This document shows, piece after piece, positions 8,427 to 18,242 of a stretch of 64,000 bases of DNA. Source of the stretch: Actinomycetaceae bacterium. Lineage in GTDB: Bacteria; Actinomycetota; Actinomycetes; Actinomycetales; Actinomycetaceae. Positions within the stretch are counted from its first letter, which is position 1; each line of letters opens with the position of its first letter. The stretch is taken from the NCBI GenBank assembly GCA_030532245.1, contig JAUNLN010000002.1, positions 1 through 64,000 of the forward strand, read 5' to 3'. The notes beneath the pieces are model-generated. The model saw only the letters and a program-made list of their open reading frames with translations. It was not told where the DNA came from and ran no database searches. The position numbers were made by a program, and so were the translations under genes.

Positions 8427-9125
8427 ATGGCTAAGGAAAAGATGCGCAAAGACGCGCAGGAAGCCAGCCCAATCACGGATCGTCAGCGTCAGATTCTGAA
8501 CGTGCTCAAAGAAGCCATCGCAACCCAGGGATTCCCTCCCTCGGTGCGCGAGATCGGGGAAGCCGTTGGCCTATCCTCTCCCTCCTCCACGCAGCACCAG
8601 CTCGACGCCCTGGAAGAAAAGGGCTACATTCGCCGCACGCCGGGCCGCCCGCGCGCCCTCACTATCGTGGAATCCGAAACAAATCCTGAAGCAACCCCTC
8701 AAGGCAGCGTGCAGCCGCTATTCGTACCCGTAGCCGAGTCTTTGGACGGGGAAACTACGGCCGCTCCCCTGGTTGGACGCATCGCGGCTGGCGAACCAAT
8801 CACCGCGGAGCAGAGCGTGGACGACATCTTCACGTTGCCAGAGCGCCTCACGGGCAGGGGCGAACTGTTCGCGCTCGAAGTCTCCGGAGAGTCGATGATC
8901 GAAGCCGCGATCTGCGACGGTGACTTCGTGGTCGTGCGCAGGCAGCCCTCCGCAGAGGAAGGCGAGATTGTCGCCGCCATGATCGACGGCGAAGCAACCG
9001 TGAAGGTTCTTTCCAAATCGAAGGGAGACGTCTGGCTCCTACCTCGAAACAAGGATTACGACCCGATTCCGGGCAACGAAGCCACCATCCTTGGCAAGGT
9101 CGTAACCGTCATTCGAGCTATCTGA
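8427..9125 (+). CDS. lexA: SOS repressor LexA
   Basis: 232 residues. A winged helix-turn-helix covers about residues 15-80 (SVREIGEAVGLSS). The self-cleavage site is Ala121-Gly122 (RIAAGEP), with catalytic Ser156 (SGESM) and Lys193 (ATVKV), so all residues for RecA-stimulated autoproteolysis are present. ATG 8427 follows a GGGAGAAA ribosome site. It is preceded by three LexA boxes shared with the divergent LysM gene, so autoregulation is expected. Confidence 0.97.
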   Translation: MAKEKMRKDAQEASPITDRQRQILNVLKEAIATQGFPPSVREIGEAVGLSSPSSTQHQLDALEEKGYIRRTPGRPRALTIVESETNPEATPQGSVQPLFVPVAESLDGETTAAPLVGRIAAGEPITAEQSVDDIFTLPERLTGRGELFALEVSGESMIEAAICDGDFVVVRRQPSAEEGEIVAAMIDGEATVKVLSKSKGDVWLLPRNKDYDPIPGNEATILGKVVTVIRAI

Positions 9126-9155
9126 GCAAAGCGCCACCAAACGGAAGCAAATAGC

Positions 9156-9194
9156 CAAAAACGGGGAGCCCCTCTTTAGGGACTCCCCGTTTCA
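9156..9194. terminator. Bidirectional terminator between lexA and ldh
   Basis: AAACGGGGAG (9159-9168) pairs with CTCCCCGTTT (9183-9192). It lies between two convergent genes. Confidence 0.8.
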
Positions 9195-9225
9195 ATACAA
9201 TATTGTATTCAGTACATTATCATAT

Positions 9226-10218
9226 TTAGAGGCCTAGGCTCCTTGCAACCGAGCGGAGTTGCTCCGCCGAAGCAGTTAGACCATCGCGCTCATCGAGCGT
9301 TAGCGGCGGCTCCAGCACGCGGCCGGCACCGTTGCGGTCAACGAGGGTCGGCGCAGCCATTACGACGTCCGAAATGCCGTGCCAATCGTCGAGCAGCGAC
9401 GAAATCGTAAGAACCCTGTTCTCATCGCGCAAGAACGCGGTTGCAATGTTCGACGCGGCAAGACCAATCGCGTAGTTGGTCGCTCCCTTACCGTCGATAA
9501 TGCGGTAGGCGGAGTTCACAACCTCCTTCGCAATATCGGAGCGCAACTGAGCGTCGAACACGGTTCCATCTACCGTGGCACCCCACTGGCGAAGCGGCAC
9601 GTTACCGATCTCGGCCGACGACCAAAGCGCGACCTCAGAGTCGCCGTGCTCGCCAGCAACGTAGGCGTGGATGTTCTTGATTGCAACGCCCGTGTGCTTG
9701 GAGACGAGGTAGCGAAGACGCGAGGTATCAAGAACAGTGCCCGAACCAAACACGCGGTTTCGCGGAAGGCCGGAAATCTTGAGTGCCGCGTACGTTACGA
9801 TGTCCACCGGATTCGTGATGTACATGTGGTAAGCATCCGGCGCCACCTCAGTAATCTGCGGGACAATCGTGTGCATCAGATTAACCGTGGACTCGGCAAG
9901 ATCAATGCGGGTCTCCCCCGGCTTCTGCTTCGCGCCAGCGGTCACAATCACAAGATCGGAGCCGCGGATGATCTCGATGTCGTCAGAACCCTCCACGGAT
10001 CCAGCGGGCGTGAACTGAATGCCGTGCGCAATGTCCAGTGCCTCGGCCTCCACCCTCGCCTTATTGATGTCGTACATGACGATGTCGCGAGCGTCGCCAC
10101 GCATCGCGCAAGCGTAAGCAACGGCGGTACCCACCGCGCCGGCGCCAATAATCGCGATCTTAGAAGGACGACCCCCACCCAGGCTCGGGTAGAGTGATTC
10201 AACGGCCGCATTCACCAT
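9226..10218 (-). CDS. ldh: L-lactate dehydrogenase
   Basis: 330 residues. Interconverts pyruvate and L-lactate with NAD(H). The Rossmann motif GAGAVGTAVA lies near residue 26, the substrate-binding Arg is in DTSRLRY and the catalytic His in the GEHGDSE loop. The TAGAKQKPGETR mobile loop is of the lactate rather than malate type. ATG 10218 has AAGGGAGG upstream. It fits a fermentative or facultative lifestyle. Confidence 0.93.
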   Translation of the reverse strand: MVNAAVESLYPSLGGGRPSKIAIIGAGAVGTAVAYACAMRGDARDIVMYDINKARVEAEALDIAHGIQFTPAGSVEGSDDIEIIRGSDLVIVTAGAKQKPGETRIDLAESTVNLMHTIVPQITEVAPDAYHMYITNPVDIVTYAALKISGLPRNRVFGSGTVLDTSRLRYLVSKHTGVAIKNIHAYVAGEHGDSEVALWSSAEIGNVPLRQWGATVDGTVFDAQLRSDIAKEVVNSAYRIIDGKGATNYAIGLAASNIATAFLRDENRVLTISSLLDDWHGISDVVMAAPTLVDRNGAGRVLEPPLTLDERDGLTASAEQLRSVARSLGL

Positions 10219-10366
10219 AGTGCCTCCCTTTTAGAGATTTGTTCCATTTAATTCAACCACATTTGACTTTGGGTCACCGAAAACCGTAAAAATTTGGGAA
10301 AGATTGCGGCCTCAAAGAGAGTAACTGCGTTATTTTCCGGGCATGAGTTCCAAATCAAAGCCGCGT

Positions 10367-12262
10367 CTACCAGTCTTTCTCCCGCAGATTCTCAAGGCTC
10401 CGCCTCGCCACCGCGCCATCCTTCGTCGGCCACAAGTTCGGCAGCGAATGCATGAGGTATGAGCCGTAGGAACGCGTCGCAATACGCGAATCCAATATCG
10501 CAACGACTCCGCGATCCTCACGCGAACGAAGTAGCCTGCCAACGCCCTGACTGAGGAGCAAGGCCGCGTGATTCAAAGACACCTCTCGAAAAGCGTTGCG
10601 CCCAGCCTTGGCCACGTGGCGAGTGCGAGCCTGCACCACCGGGTCCGAAGGCACCGGGAACGGGATTCGATCAATAGTTACAAGCCTGCACGCCTTGCCG
10701 CGCACGTCGATCCCCTGCCACAGGGAAAGCGTGCCCACGAGGCACGAATCCTCATCCTCAGCAAAGTTTTTAAGGAGCGTGCCGAGCTGATCCTCCCCCT
10801 GACTGAACACGTTCACGTCGAGGTTTTCGCGTAGCACCGCCGCCCCCTGCTCGGCCGCTGCCCTTGAGGAAAACAGGGCGAGGACACCTCCACCCGAAGC
10901 CTTCGCAAGATCCACGAGTTCGGCGAGCGCCTCATCGCTTACTCCCCCGCGCCCCGGAGGAGGAAGTTGCTCAGCCACGTAGAGAATCCCCTGACGCGGC
11001 GGGTCAAACGGCGTGCCAACGTCGGCGCTTCGCACCTCCCCGGATGCAAACGCCGCCCCGGTGTCAAAAGAGATGCCATCAAACGAGCCGCCGAGCTGCA
11101 TTGTGGCGGACGTGAGCACAGCCGCGCGGTCGCTAAGCAGGTTGCGCGCGATCGGGCCCGCAACGTCAAGAGGCGCGCAGTTCAGGTAGGTCGGCGAATC
11201 TTCCGAGCGTGAAACCCACGTGATCATGCGCTCCGGATCCCGATCCCACTGATCCATGTAATCCAGCAAATCCGACAAAGCCGCGAGCGCCATCTTCCGC
11301 TCTGCTCCCGCGGCCGAACTTTGTTCGAGATCCGAGGAAGCCTCGCGCACCTTCGTGTCGAGCACGCGCATCGCCTCATTTAGGTTTTCGGGGCGGGCGG
11401 TTACAAGACCTTCGTCGAGGCCATCTAGTACGGCGTCGAGTGCCTCCGCCGCTTTTTCTAGGCCGGACGTGGTGATTGAAGCGAACTTTGAGAGCCTGCG
11501 CGAACGGTAGTTGATGAGGTTTGCGGAAAGGGACAGTGTTGCCTGGCCGCGGATAATTCGAGCAAGATCGTGCGCCTCGTCGACGATTAGGGCGTCGAAC
11601 TCGCCGCACACCTGGTTGTCGGTAGCCGCGTGAATGCCGAGCATCGAGTGGTTTGTGATGACGAGGTGCGCCTCAGTGGCTTCAACGCGTGCGCGGGCGG
11701 CGAAACACTCATCGCGCATCGGGCAGGTTTGGCCCATGCACTCGCGGGTATCGACAGACACCTGCTGCCACGCGCGTTCGGACACGCCGGGCGTCAGGTC
11801 GTCGCGGTCGCCGGTCTGCGTCTGGTCGGCCCACTTGCGCAGGCGAATCACCTCCGCACCCGTCTCGGAGGCGACCTCCTCCGCGGCGAACAGGCCCTCG
11901 TCCGGGTAGCCGCCCTTCGCCTTTTGCAGGCACAGGTAGTTGCGCCAGCCCTTCAAAACCGCGACGTTCACGCGATCACCGAGCGCGCGATTCACCTGCG
12001 GCGCATCCTTCAGCAGGATCTGGCGCTGCAGGGCGAGCGTTGCCGTCGACACCACTATCCGCTCATCTCGCTCAAGCGCCCGGCGCATCGCGGGCACCAG
12101 GTAGCCAAGCGACTTACCCGTGCCCGTGCCGGCCTGGATGAGGAGATTCGCGCCGTCCTCTAGCGCGGTTGCAACCTCCTGCACCATTTGCTGCTGGCCC
12201 TCGCGCACGTCTCCGCCAAAATCGTCAACAACCTTGCTAAGGAGCTCAAGATCAGGATTCAC
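10367..12262 (-). CDS. dinG: ATP-dependent DNA helicase, DinG/XPD type
   Basis: 631 residues. Walker A (AGTGTGKS) is at 44-51 and the DEAH box at about 228-231. Four cysteines at 111 (NYLC), 175, 180 and 186 match the iron-sulfur cluster of XPD-family 5'-3' helicases. The C-terminal half carries the second motor domain (GTLSLWQGID and QGVGRLLRSRED). It starts at GTG, overlapping the hflX stop by 4 bases, so the two are translationally coupled. No LexA box is visible before hflX, so it is probably not SOS-induced here. Confidence 0.9.
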   Translation of the reverse strand: MNPDLELLSKVVDDFGGDVREGQQQMVQEVATALEDGANLLIQAGTGTGKSLGYLVPAMRRALERDERIVVSTATLALQRQILLKDAPQVNRALGDRVNVAVLKGWRNYLCLQKAKGGYPDEGLFAAEEVASETGAEVIRLRKWADQTQTGDRDDLTPGVSERAWQQVSVDTRECMGQTCPMRDECFAARARVEATEAHLVITNHSMLGIHAATDNQVCGEFDALIVDEAHDLARIIRGQATLSLSANLINYRSRRLSKFASITTSGLEKAAEALDAVLDGLDEGLVTARPENLNEAMRVLDTKVREASSDLEQSSAAGAERKMALAALSDLLDYMDQWDRDPERMITWVSRSEDSPTYLNCAPLDVAGPIARNLLSDRAAVLTSATMQLGGSFDGISFDTGAAFASGEVRSADVGTPFDPPRQGILYVAEQLPPPGRGGVSDEALAELVDLAKASGGGVLALFSSRAAAEQGAAVLRENLDVNVFSQGEDQLGTLLKNFAEDEDSCLVGTLSLWQGIDVRGKACRLVTIDRIPFPVPSDPVVQARTRHVAKAGRNAFREVSLNHAALLLSQGVGRLLRSREDRGVVAILDSRIATRSYGSYLMHSLPNLWPTKDGAVARRSLENLREKDW

Positions 12263-13770
12263 GAGACGTCCACAAGCGAAAGCTCGTGAGCGAGGTCGCC
12301 GGTTACACGCCCAACGATGTGCGTGCCGGTCGGCAGGTACTCCTCCAAGTCGATCTCACCAGTTTCATGGATGCGAGCCACGATATCGCCATCGGAGTAC
12401 GGGATCACAACATCAACCGACACGTTCGGACGCGGCAGCTGCTCCGCGATCACACGCTCCAACTCATCAAATCCGGCGCCCGTCAGCGCAGACACCGCCA
12501 CCGAGTTCGCAAGCTTCGAACGCAAAAGCGCAACCTGTTCAGGGCTCGCCAGATCCGCCTTATTCAGCGCAATCAGCTGCGGAATATCGAGCGCCCCCTC
12601 AATCTCAGCAAGCACCTCATTAACCGCCTGCACCTGACCGAGCGGGTCGGGATGCGCCGCATCAACCACATGCAAGATCAGATCCGCACCCGCAACCTCC
12701 TCCAGCGTTGAACGAAACGCCTCAACCAGCTGGGTTGGAAGATTCCGAACGAACCCGACCGTGTCAACCAGCGTGTAAACGCGGTTATCGGGCGTCTTCG
12801 CGTGGCGAACCGTCGGGTCAAGAGTTGCAAACAGGGCGTCTTGCACCATCACGTCCGCGCCCGTAATCCGGTTCAAAAGCGTCGACTTGCCGGCGTTCGT
12901 GTAACCCACAATCGCAACCGAAGGCACGTTCGCGCCACGGCGCAGCTTACGCTGAGTGTCGCGACTCGACTTCATGTGCTTAATCTCGCGGCGAAGCTTC
13001 GCCATCCTATTTCGGATGCGACGCCTATCGAGCTCAATCTTGGTCTCACCCGGGCCCCTCGAGCCGATACCCTCACCACCGGCTACGCGTCCACCGGCCT
13101 GGCGAGACATCGACTCACCCCAACCGCGCAAGCGCGGAAGCAAGTATTCGAGCTGTGCGAGCTCCACCTGCGCCTTACCCTCACGAGACTTAGCGTGCTG
13201 GGCAAAAATGTCGAGAATGAGCGCCGTGCGATCAACCACCTTGACCTTCACCACGTCTTCCAGAGCGCGGCGCTGCGACGGGGCAAGCTCCCCATCCACA
13301 ATCACCGTATCCGCACCCAAGCTCGACACTGTTCGCGCAAGCTCGCTCGCCTTACCCGACCCCAAGTAGGTCGCGGGGTCAGGCGTCTCACGGCGCTGCA
13401 AGAAACCGTCCAGAACCTTGGAACCAGCCGTCTCCGCAAGAGCCGCAAGCTCACTAAGGGAGTTTTGGGCCTCCTCCTCATCGAAGAAATAAATCCCCAC
13501 CAAAACCACGCGCTCAAGACGAAGCTGACGGTACTCAACCTCAGAAACGTCTTCAATCTCAGTCGAAAGAGACGCCACACGCCTCGTACCACTACGCGCC
13601 TCACGCTCGAGCGCGCCCGCCTCATTCTCAGCCTGACCGCGCGTGGACTGCAGTGAAGTCGCCTGCTTCGCAAGCGGCACCTTCGAAACCTCCGCGCGCT
13701 TCTTACTGCGCGCGAGCACGCGCTCCACCACATCCTGCGCGCGCTTAACGTCTAGATCTTCTTCGCTCAC
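12259..13770 (-). CDS. hflX: GTPase HflX (ribosome rescue/splitting factor)
   Basis: 503 residues. The N-terminal HflX domain with its coiled coil precedes a TRAFAC GTPase domain with G1 GYTNAGKST, G3 DTVGFVRNLP and G4 NKAD. It binds the large ribosomal subunit and splits stalled ribosomes. The first 75 or so residues are a charged extension common in actinobacterial HflX. It starts at GTG 13770 after GGAG and shares an operon with dinG. Confidence 0.94.
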   Translation of the reverse strand: MSEEDLDVKRAQDVVERVLARSKKRAEVSKVPLAKQATSLQSTRGQAENEAGALEREARSGTRRVASLSTEIEDVSEVEYRQLRLERVVLVGIYFFDEEEAQNSLSELAALAETAGSKVLDGFLQRRETPDPATYLGSGKASELARTVSSLGADTVIVDGELAPSQRRALEDVVKVKVVDRTALILDIFAQHAKSREGKAQVELAQLEYLLPRLRGWGESMSRQAGGRVAGGEGIGSRGPGETKIELDRRRIRNRMAKLRREIKHMKSSRDTQRKLRRGANVPSVAIVGYTNAGKSTLLNRITGADVMVQDALFATLDPTVRHAKTPDNRVYTLVDTVGFVRNLPTQLVEAFRSTLEEVAGADLILHVVDAAHPDPLGQVQAVNEVLAEIEGALDIPQLIALNKADLASPEQVALLRSKLANSVAVSALTGAGFDELERVIAEQLPRPNVSVDVVIPYSDGDIVARIHETGEIDLEEYLPTGTHIVGRVTGDLAHELSLVDVS

Positions 13771-13866
13771 CTGTTCTCCAACTCAATACTTCCCCCATTT
13801 TTCCATTTGGACGCGCCTTTTTCTACGCGGTTTCCCCTAACCAGACATGTCCTTTACGCTTAAGAC

Positions 13867-14496
13867 GTGACTAAACATTACTTTTCCGACGGCCCCGTAG
13901 CCCAAGATGACGAACTCCGCTCCCTGCACATCGACGTGCGCGGGCTCAACCTCGACATGGTTGTCTCCGACTCCGTGTTCTCCTCCCACAAACTCGACCT
14001 CGGCACCAAAGCCCTCATTCTCGAGGCGCCAAACCCACCCGCCACAGGCACCTTCCTCGATCTTGGCTGCGGATGGGGACCCATCGCGTGCACGCTGGGG
14101 AAACTCAGCCCCAAAGCTGACGTGTGGGCAATCGACGTAAACAGGCGAGCCCTCGACCTCACCGCTAAAAACGCCAAACGAAACCGCGTGTCGGTTAAAA
14201 CGTCGCTCGCGGACAAAGCCTACGAAAAAGCGCAGGCCGACGGCGTCAAATTCGACCTCATCTGGTCGAACCCCCCGATCCGAATCGGCAAGACCGCACT
14301 GCAAGAAATGCTCACCAAGTGGCTCTCGCTGCTCACCGACGAGGGCGAAGCCTGGCTCGTGGTTGCACGCAATCTCGGTGCCGATTCCCTCATTAAATGG
14401 CTGAATGAGCAGGGCTGGGACGCGCAAAAAGCGCACTCCAAGAAGGGCTACCGCATTATTTGCGTGCGCCGCGCAGAATCAGTTGATGAGGGCTAG
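13867..14496 (+). CDS. Class I SAM-dependent methyltransferase, RsmC type
   Basis: 209 residues, equivalent to the catalytic half of RsmC-like 16S rRNA guanine-N2 methyltransferases. Motif I is LDLGCGWGP (near residue 64), the acidic motif II is AIDVNRRAL, and SNPPIR is the NPPF-type catalytic motif for exocyclic amino groups. It starts at GTG. The last 18 bases overlap the end of miaA on the other strand. The exact target base is not knowable from sequence. Confidence 0.85.
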   Translation: MTKHYFSDGPVAQDDELRSLHIDVRGLNLDMVVSDSVFSSHKLDLGTKALILEAPNPPATGTFLDLGCGWGPIACTLGKLSPKADVWAIDVNRRALDLTAKNAKRNRVSVKTSLADKAYEKAQADGVKFDLIWSNPPIRIGKTALQEMLTKWLSLLTDEGEAWLVVARNLGADSLIKWLNEQGWDAQKAHSKKGYRIICVRRAESVDEG

Positions 14497-15381
14497 CGCC
14501 TGATCGCGAACCTGTTCTGCCGTGATCCCATCAGCATCAATCCAGTTGATGCGCTCATCGCGGCGGAACCACTTCATCTGCTTGCGCACCAGCTGACGAG
14601 TGTGCAACTCGATCAGCTCCTTCGCCTCCTCAAGGCTTATCTCACCCAGCAGATACCTCATCACCGGCTCGTAACCCGTAGCCTTCGCTGCGGTCGGCGT
14701 GTCTGCAAGCCCCTCATCCATCAACGCCTCAACCTCGCGCACGAAACCAGCCTCAATCATCTGGCTCGTACGCTCCTCGATACGCGCATCAAGCGAATCT
14801 AGGGAGCGGCGCATACCGATCAGAATTGAAGGGCGCACAAACTCGCGCATTGGCATCGTCGCAGAAAACGGCCTACCCGTCAGCTCCATAACCTCAAGCG
14901 CGCGCACAATCCTGCGCGAATCATTCGGGTGAATCGACTCAGCCGCCTTCGGATCGCGCAGGCGCAACTCGCGGTACAGGGCCGCAAATCCCTCCATCTT
15001 CGCGCGCTCCTCCACATATGCGCGCACCTTCGGATCCGTGCCCGGAAACTCCATCACGTCAAACAGCGCGTGAATATACAGCGCCGAACCACCGACCGCG
15101 ATCGGCTGATTCCCCCGCCCCTCGATAGCCTCCACGTCAGCGCGCGCCTCGCTTTGATAACGCGCAACCGAAGCCTCCTCGTCGATGTTCAAAACATCAA
15201 TCTGGTGGTGCGGGATTTCATCCAACTCGGTGCGGCTCGGCTTCGCCGTACCGATGTCCATCCCCCGATACAGCGAAAAAGCATCCATCGACACGATCTC
15301 CGCGCCGCCAAGACTCCTCGCCAAACCGAGCGCAACACCAGACTTACCAGAGGCCGTAGGCCCAACAATTCCAACAAGCAC
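14479..15381 (-). CDS. miaA: tRNA dimethylallyltransferase
   Basis: 300 residues. Adds the isopentenyl group to A37 of tRNAs reading U-starting codons. The P-loop GPTASGKSG is at the N-terminus, followed by DAFSLYRGMDIGTAKP and, in the C-terminal part, TRQLVRKQMKWFRRD. Start is GTG. MiaB, the next enzyme of the ms2i6A pathway, is encoded about 1.2 kb away, so both steps lie in one neighbourhood as in other actinobacteria. Confidence 0.95.
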   Translation of the reverse strand: MLVGIVGPTASGKSGVALGLARSLGGAEIVSMDAFSLYRGMDIGTAKPSRTELDEIPHHQIDVLNIDEEASVARYQSEARADVEAIEGRGNQPIAVGGSALYIHALFDVMEFPGTDPKVRAYVEERAKMEGFAALYRELRLRDPKAAESIHPNDSRRIVRALEVMELTGRPFSATMPMREFVRPSILIGMRRSLDSLDARIEERTSQMIEAGFVREVEALMDEGLADTPTAAKATGYEPVMRYLLGEISLEEAKELIELHTRQLVRKQMKWFRRDERINWIDADGITAEQVRDQALALIN

Positions 15382-15447
15382 GCCCCCACTTTACGACATC
15401 AGTGCAAACTTGAGCGCCACCCCGCGTTCTCTTCCTAAAGTGGAGGC

Positions 15448-15909
15448 ATGAACATGCAGGAACTCTCAACCGTTACAAGCGAACGCATCGTAGAGGCGAT
15501 GCGTAGCCACAATCTCGCGTTTGCGATGACACCAAAGGGAGATTTCTTCATCCCCTACGCCGCACACACCGTTTTCATCAGCAACATCGGTTCCGCGACG
15601 ATGCCGACCTGGATTTGCGAAGCACAGTGGTCTAGACGAGTAGACATCGCCTACATGGCGAAGGTCAAAAACTATATTCAGCAGCAAAGCGCGACCGCGG
15701 TTGCACCAAAAATGACGTTCCGCGTGAACGACGACGGACGCATCGCATTTCGAGCGAGCTGGGTTTTCAACTGGAGAGACAAAGCCACAGACGAACAGAT
15801 TAAAGGCGAGCTTGCCGTGCTCCTCATCGGAACCGAACGAGTATTTAGCGAACTCGCGCAAGAGTTCCCCGACCCGTGGGCAGCGGCACCAAAGGAGGCA
15901 GACCAGTGA
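15448..15909 (+). CDS. YbjN domain-containing protein (first of pair)
   Basis: 153 residues with the YbjN/sensory-transduction-regulator-like alpha-beta fold. It reads as a small soluble protein with a central strand-rich part (MTFRVNDDGRIAFRASW) and ends in an acidic, Pro-rich tail. A TGGAGG site precedes ATG. Its stop overlaps the start of the next gene (GTGA). No enzymatic motif is visible; the molecular role of actinobacterial YbjN pairs is unknown. Confidence 0.7.
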   Translation: MNMQELSTVTSERIVEAMRSHNLAFAMTPKGDFFIPYAAHTVFISNIGSATMPTWICEAQWSRRVDIAYMAKVKNYIQQQSATAVAPKMTFRVNDDGRIAFRASWVFNWRDKATDEQIKGELAVLLIGTERVFSELAQEFPDPWAAAPKEADQ

Positions 15910-16523
15910 AATTCTTCGGCAAGAAAAAACGCGATGACGAACCACGCGAGGACGTTCAAGCCGTACAGCCTCCCGAGCCAGTAGATGAGCAGCAGGCACC
16001 GGAAGAACCCCAGCCAAGCCCCGAATTCGAACCCGAAAAGCTGGAGCCGGGCGTGAGCGTTGAGGAAGTCTACAAGCCGATCACAATTCAAAAGATCGAG
16101 GAGCTTTGCAAGGCCGACCCCGAATCGATCCTTGAAGTCAACGACAAGTTCGTGGTCGTAGAGGCGTTCGGACTCAAGCAGATCGTGCGCATGTCTGACA
16201 AGGAAGGGTGGATCATCGTTCAGTGCGTGTATGCGCTCTCAGGCGACGAGCTGCCCTTCGAAAATACCGACACGACGGATCCCGAAGAGCTGAACTCGCA
16301 GCTCCACCTCCTGATCGAGGCAACAAACACGTGGAACCGCGATCGCCACCAGCCGACCGCGTACATTAACCGCGAGGATGACACGTGGACTCTCCACCTA
16401 GACAGCGCCTACTACGCCGGTTCAGGTCTTAGCGCCTCGCAGTTCTACTCCGCACTACACCGCGCGTTTGGCACCGCCAGACAGGCTGTGGAGGAGATCC
16501 CCACGTTCATTCCACCGTTCTAA
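15906..16523 (+). CDS. YbjN domain-containing protein (second of pair)
   Basis: 205 residues. An N-terminal basic patch (KFFGKKKRD) and about 35 residues of Glu/Pro/Gln linker precede a YbjN domain from about residue 55. GTG 15906 is chosen because AGGAGG lies just upstream and the start overlaps the previous stop by 4 bases; the longer frame is ignored. The two paralogues are co-translated, which suggests they act together. Confidence 0.7.
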   Translation: MKFFGKKKRDDEPREDVQAVQPPEPVDEQQAPEEPQPSPEFEPEKLEPGVSVEEVYKPITIQKIEELCKADPESILEVNDKFVVVEAFGLKQIVRMSDKEGWIIVQCVYALSGDELPFENTDTTDPEELNSQLHLLIEATNTWNRDRHQPTAYINREDDTWTLHLDSAYYAGSGLSASQFYSALHRAFGTARQAVEEIPTFIPPF

Positions 16524-16558
16524 ACACCGAGCGAACGCTCACTTCCAAGAACGTAGCA

Positions 16559-16597
16559 GCGCCCCCGCAGGTCGGAGACTCCAGCCTGCGGGGGCGC
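16559..16597. terminator. Strong GC hairpin between convergent genes
   Basis: GCGCCCCCGCAGG (16559-16571) pairs with CCTGCGGGGGCGC (16585-16597), a perfect 13-bp stem between the YbjN pair and miaB. Confidence 0.75.
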
Positions 16598-16626
16598 CGC
16601 CAATTTGAGACTACTTAGAGCCTGTT

Positions 16627-18132
16627 CTACCTGCGTAGCACCGGAATGCCGAGGCTCACGCGGTTTGCAAGATCGGGATTCTCCTGGCGCTCATGCCATG
16701 CCTGACCCGCACGCGTGGGGCGAATGTCGAACAGGCCGCCCGTAATACCGGAGTCGGCAACCAGGTGGTGCGGAGCGGCATGCGTAACCGTTGCGCGAAC
16801 CATGTCACCCGGACGCACCTCACGGCCGTACTGGATGCCCTCAGGTAGCGCGAGGTGGACGAGACGATTGTCGCGAGCGCGCCCCGAAATACGGTTCGAG
16901 CGGCTGTCTTTACGACCGCCATCCTCCACGATCAGAACCTCAACTTCGCGGCCCTCAAACTTCTTAGCATCCTCCTCAGTAATGCGCTCCTGCAGGGCCA
17001 CGAGACGCTCGTAGCGATCCTGCGCAACATCGTGGGGAACCTGCTCCTCCATGTCGGCAGCCGGAGTGCCGGGGCGCGGAGAGTACAAGAATGTGAAAGC
17101 CGAACTGAAACGTGCCTTCTCAACAACTTCGAGAGTCTGCTGGAAATCCTCCTCCGTTTCACCGGGGAATCCGACGATGATGTCCGTCGTAATCGCAGCA
17201 TCCGGGATCGCAGCGCGAACACGATCCAGGATTCCCTCAAACTTTGCGCGGCGGTAAGAGCGGCGCATCATCCTCAAAATTCGATCTGAACCGGACTGAA
17301 GCGGCATGTGCAGGCTTGGCATGACAGTCGGGGTCTCGGCCATCGCGGCGATCACATCGTCGGAGAACGCCGCCGGGTGCGGGCTCGTGAAACGCACGCG
17401 CTCCAGCCCCTCAACCTTTCCGACTGCGCGAAGCAGATCGGCGAACGCGCCCCTTTCACCAAAGCTCACGCCGTAGGAGTTCACGTTCTGGCCAAGGAGG
17501 GTCACCTCAACCGCGCCCTGGGATACGACTGCCTCCACCTCTTGCAGGATCTCTCCCGGCCTGCGGTCACGCTCCTTACCGCGAAGATGCGGGACGATGC
17601 AGAACGTGCACGTGTTATTACAGCCAACGGAGATTGACACCCACGCAGAATAGACCGACTCGCGCTTTGTGGGCAGCGTGGAGGGGAACACCTTCAGCGA
17701 CTCCTCGATCTCCACCGCGGCCTCACGGTTGTGTGCGGAGCGACGCAGGAGGGCGGGCAGTACATCAATGTTGTGAGTGCCAAACACGACGTCTACCCAC
17801 GGGGCGCGCTCAACCACTTTTTCGCGCATCTGCTGGGCGAGACAACCGCCGACAGCAATCTGCATGCCCGGCCTCTCACGCTTCACCTTCGCAAGCTGGC
17901 CAAGGTTACCAAAGAGGCGGTTCGACGCATTCTCGCGCACCGAACAGGTGTTAATCACGACCACGTCGGCGCCACCATCACCCGCCTCCGTCGCGCGAGC
18001 GGCGGCCTCGGGTACGGCATCAACGGGTACGTAGCCTTCCGTCTCCAAAAGGCCGGCCATACGCTCAGAGTCGTGAACATTCATCTGGCATCCGAGCGTG
18101 CGAATCATGTAGGTGCGGGGCGTAGTATTCAT
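16627..18132 (-). CDS. miaB: tRNA-2-methylthio-N6-dimethylallyladenosine synthase
   Basis: 501 residues. A radical-SAM methylthiotransferase acting on i6A37. The N-terminal domain has Cys in TLGCQMN, NTCSVRE and GGCLAQ; the radical-SAM triad is in [13 protein letters not shown] domain follows (about residues 380-450), then a roughly 50-residue tail. All cluster ligands are present. It works downstream of miaA. Confidence 0.95.
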   Translation of the reverse strand: MNTTPRTYMIRTLGCQMNVHDSERMAGLLETEGYVPVDAVPEAAARATEAGDGGADVVVINTCSVRENASNRLFGNLGQLAKVKRERPGMQIAVGGCLAQQMREKVVERAPWVDVVFGTHNIDVLPALLRRSAHNREAAVEIEESLKVFPSTLPTKRESVYSAWVSISVGCNNTCTFCIVPHLRGKERDRRPGEILQEVEAVVSQGAVEVTLLGQNVNSYGVSFGERGAFADLLRAVGKVEGLERVRFTSPHPAAFSDDVIAAMAETPTVMPSLHMPLQSGSDRILRMMRRSYRRAKFEGILDRVRAAIPDAAITTDIIVGFPGETEEDFQQTLEVVEKARFSSAFTFLYSPRPGTPAADMEEQVPHDVAQDRYERLVALQERITEEDAKKFEGREVEVLIVEDGGRKDSRSNRISGRARDNRLVHLALPEGIQYGREVRPGDMVRATVTHAAPHHLVADSGITGGLFDIRPTRAGQAWHERQENPDLANRVSLGIPVLRR

Positions 18133-18242
18133 CGCTCAAGATTCTAGTTAAATTGGCGTGAAGTAACGAACTGAAGGCAGGGGCCTTTCTCACCGAGCCG
18201 GGCGCGTAGGCTACGAGTAGTCTTTTAGCGGGAGGAAACATC

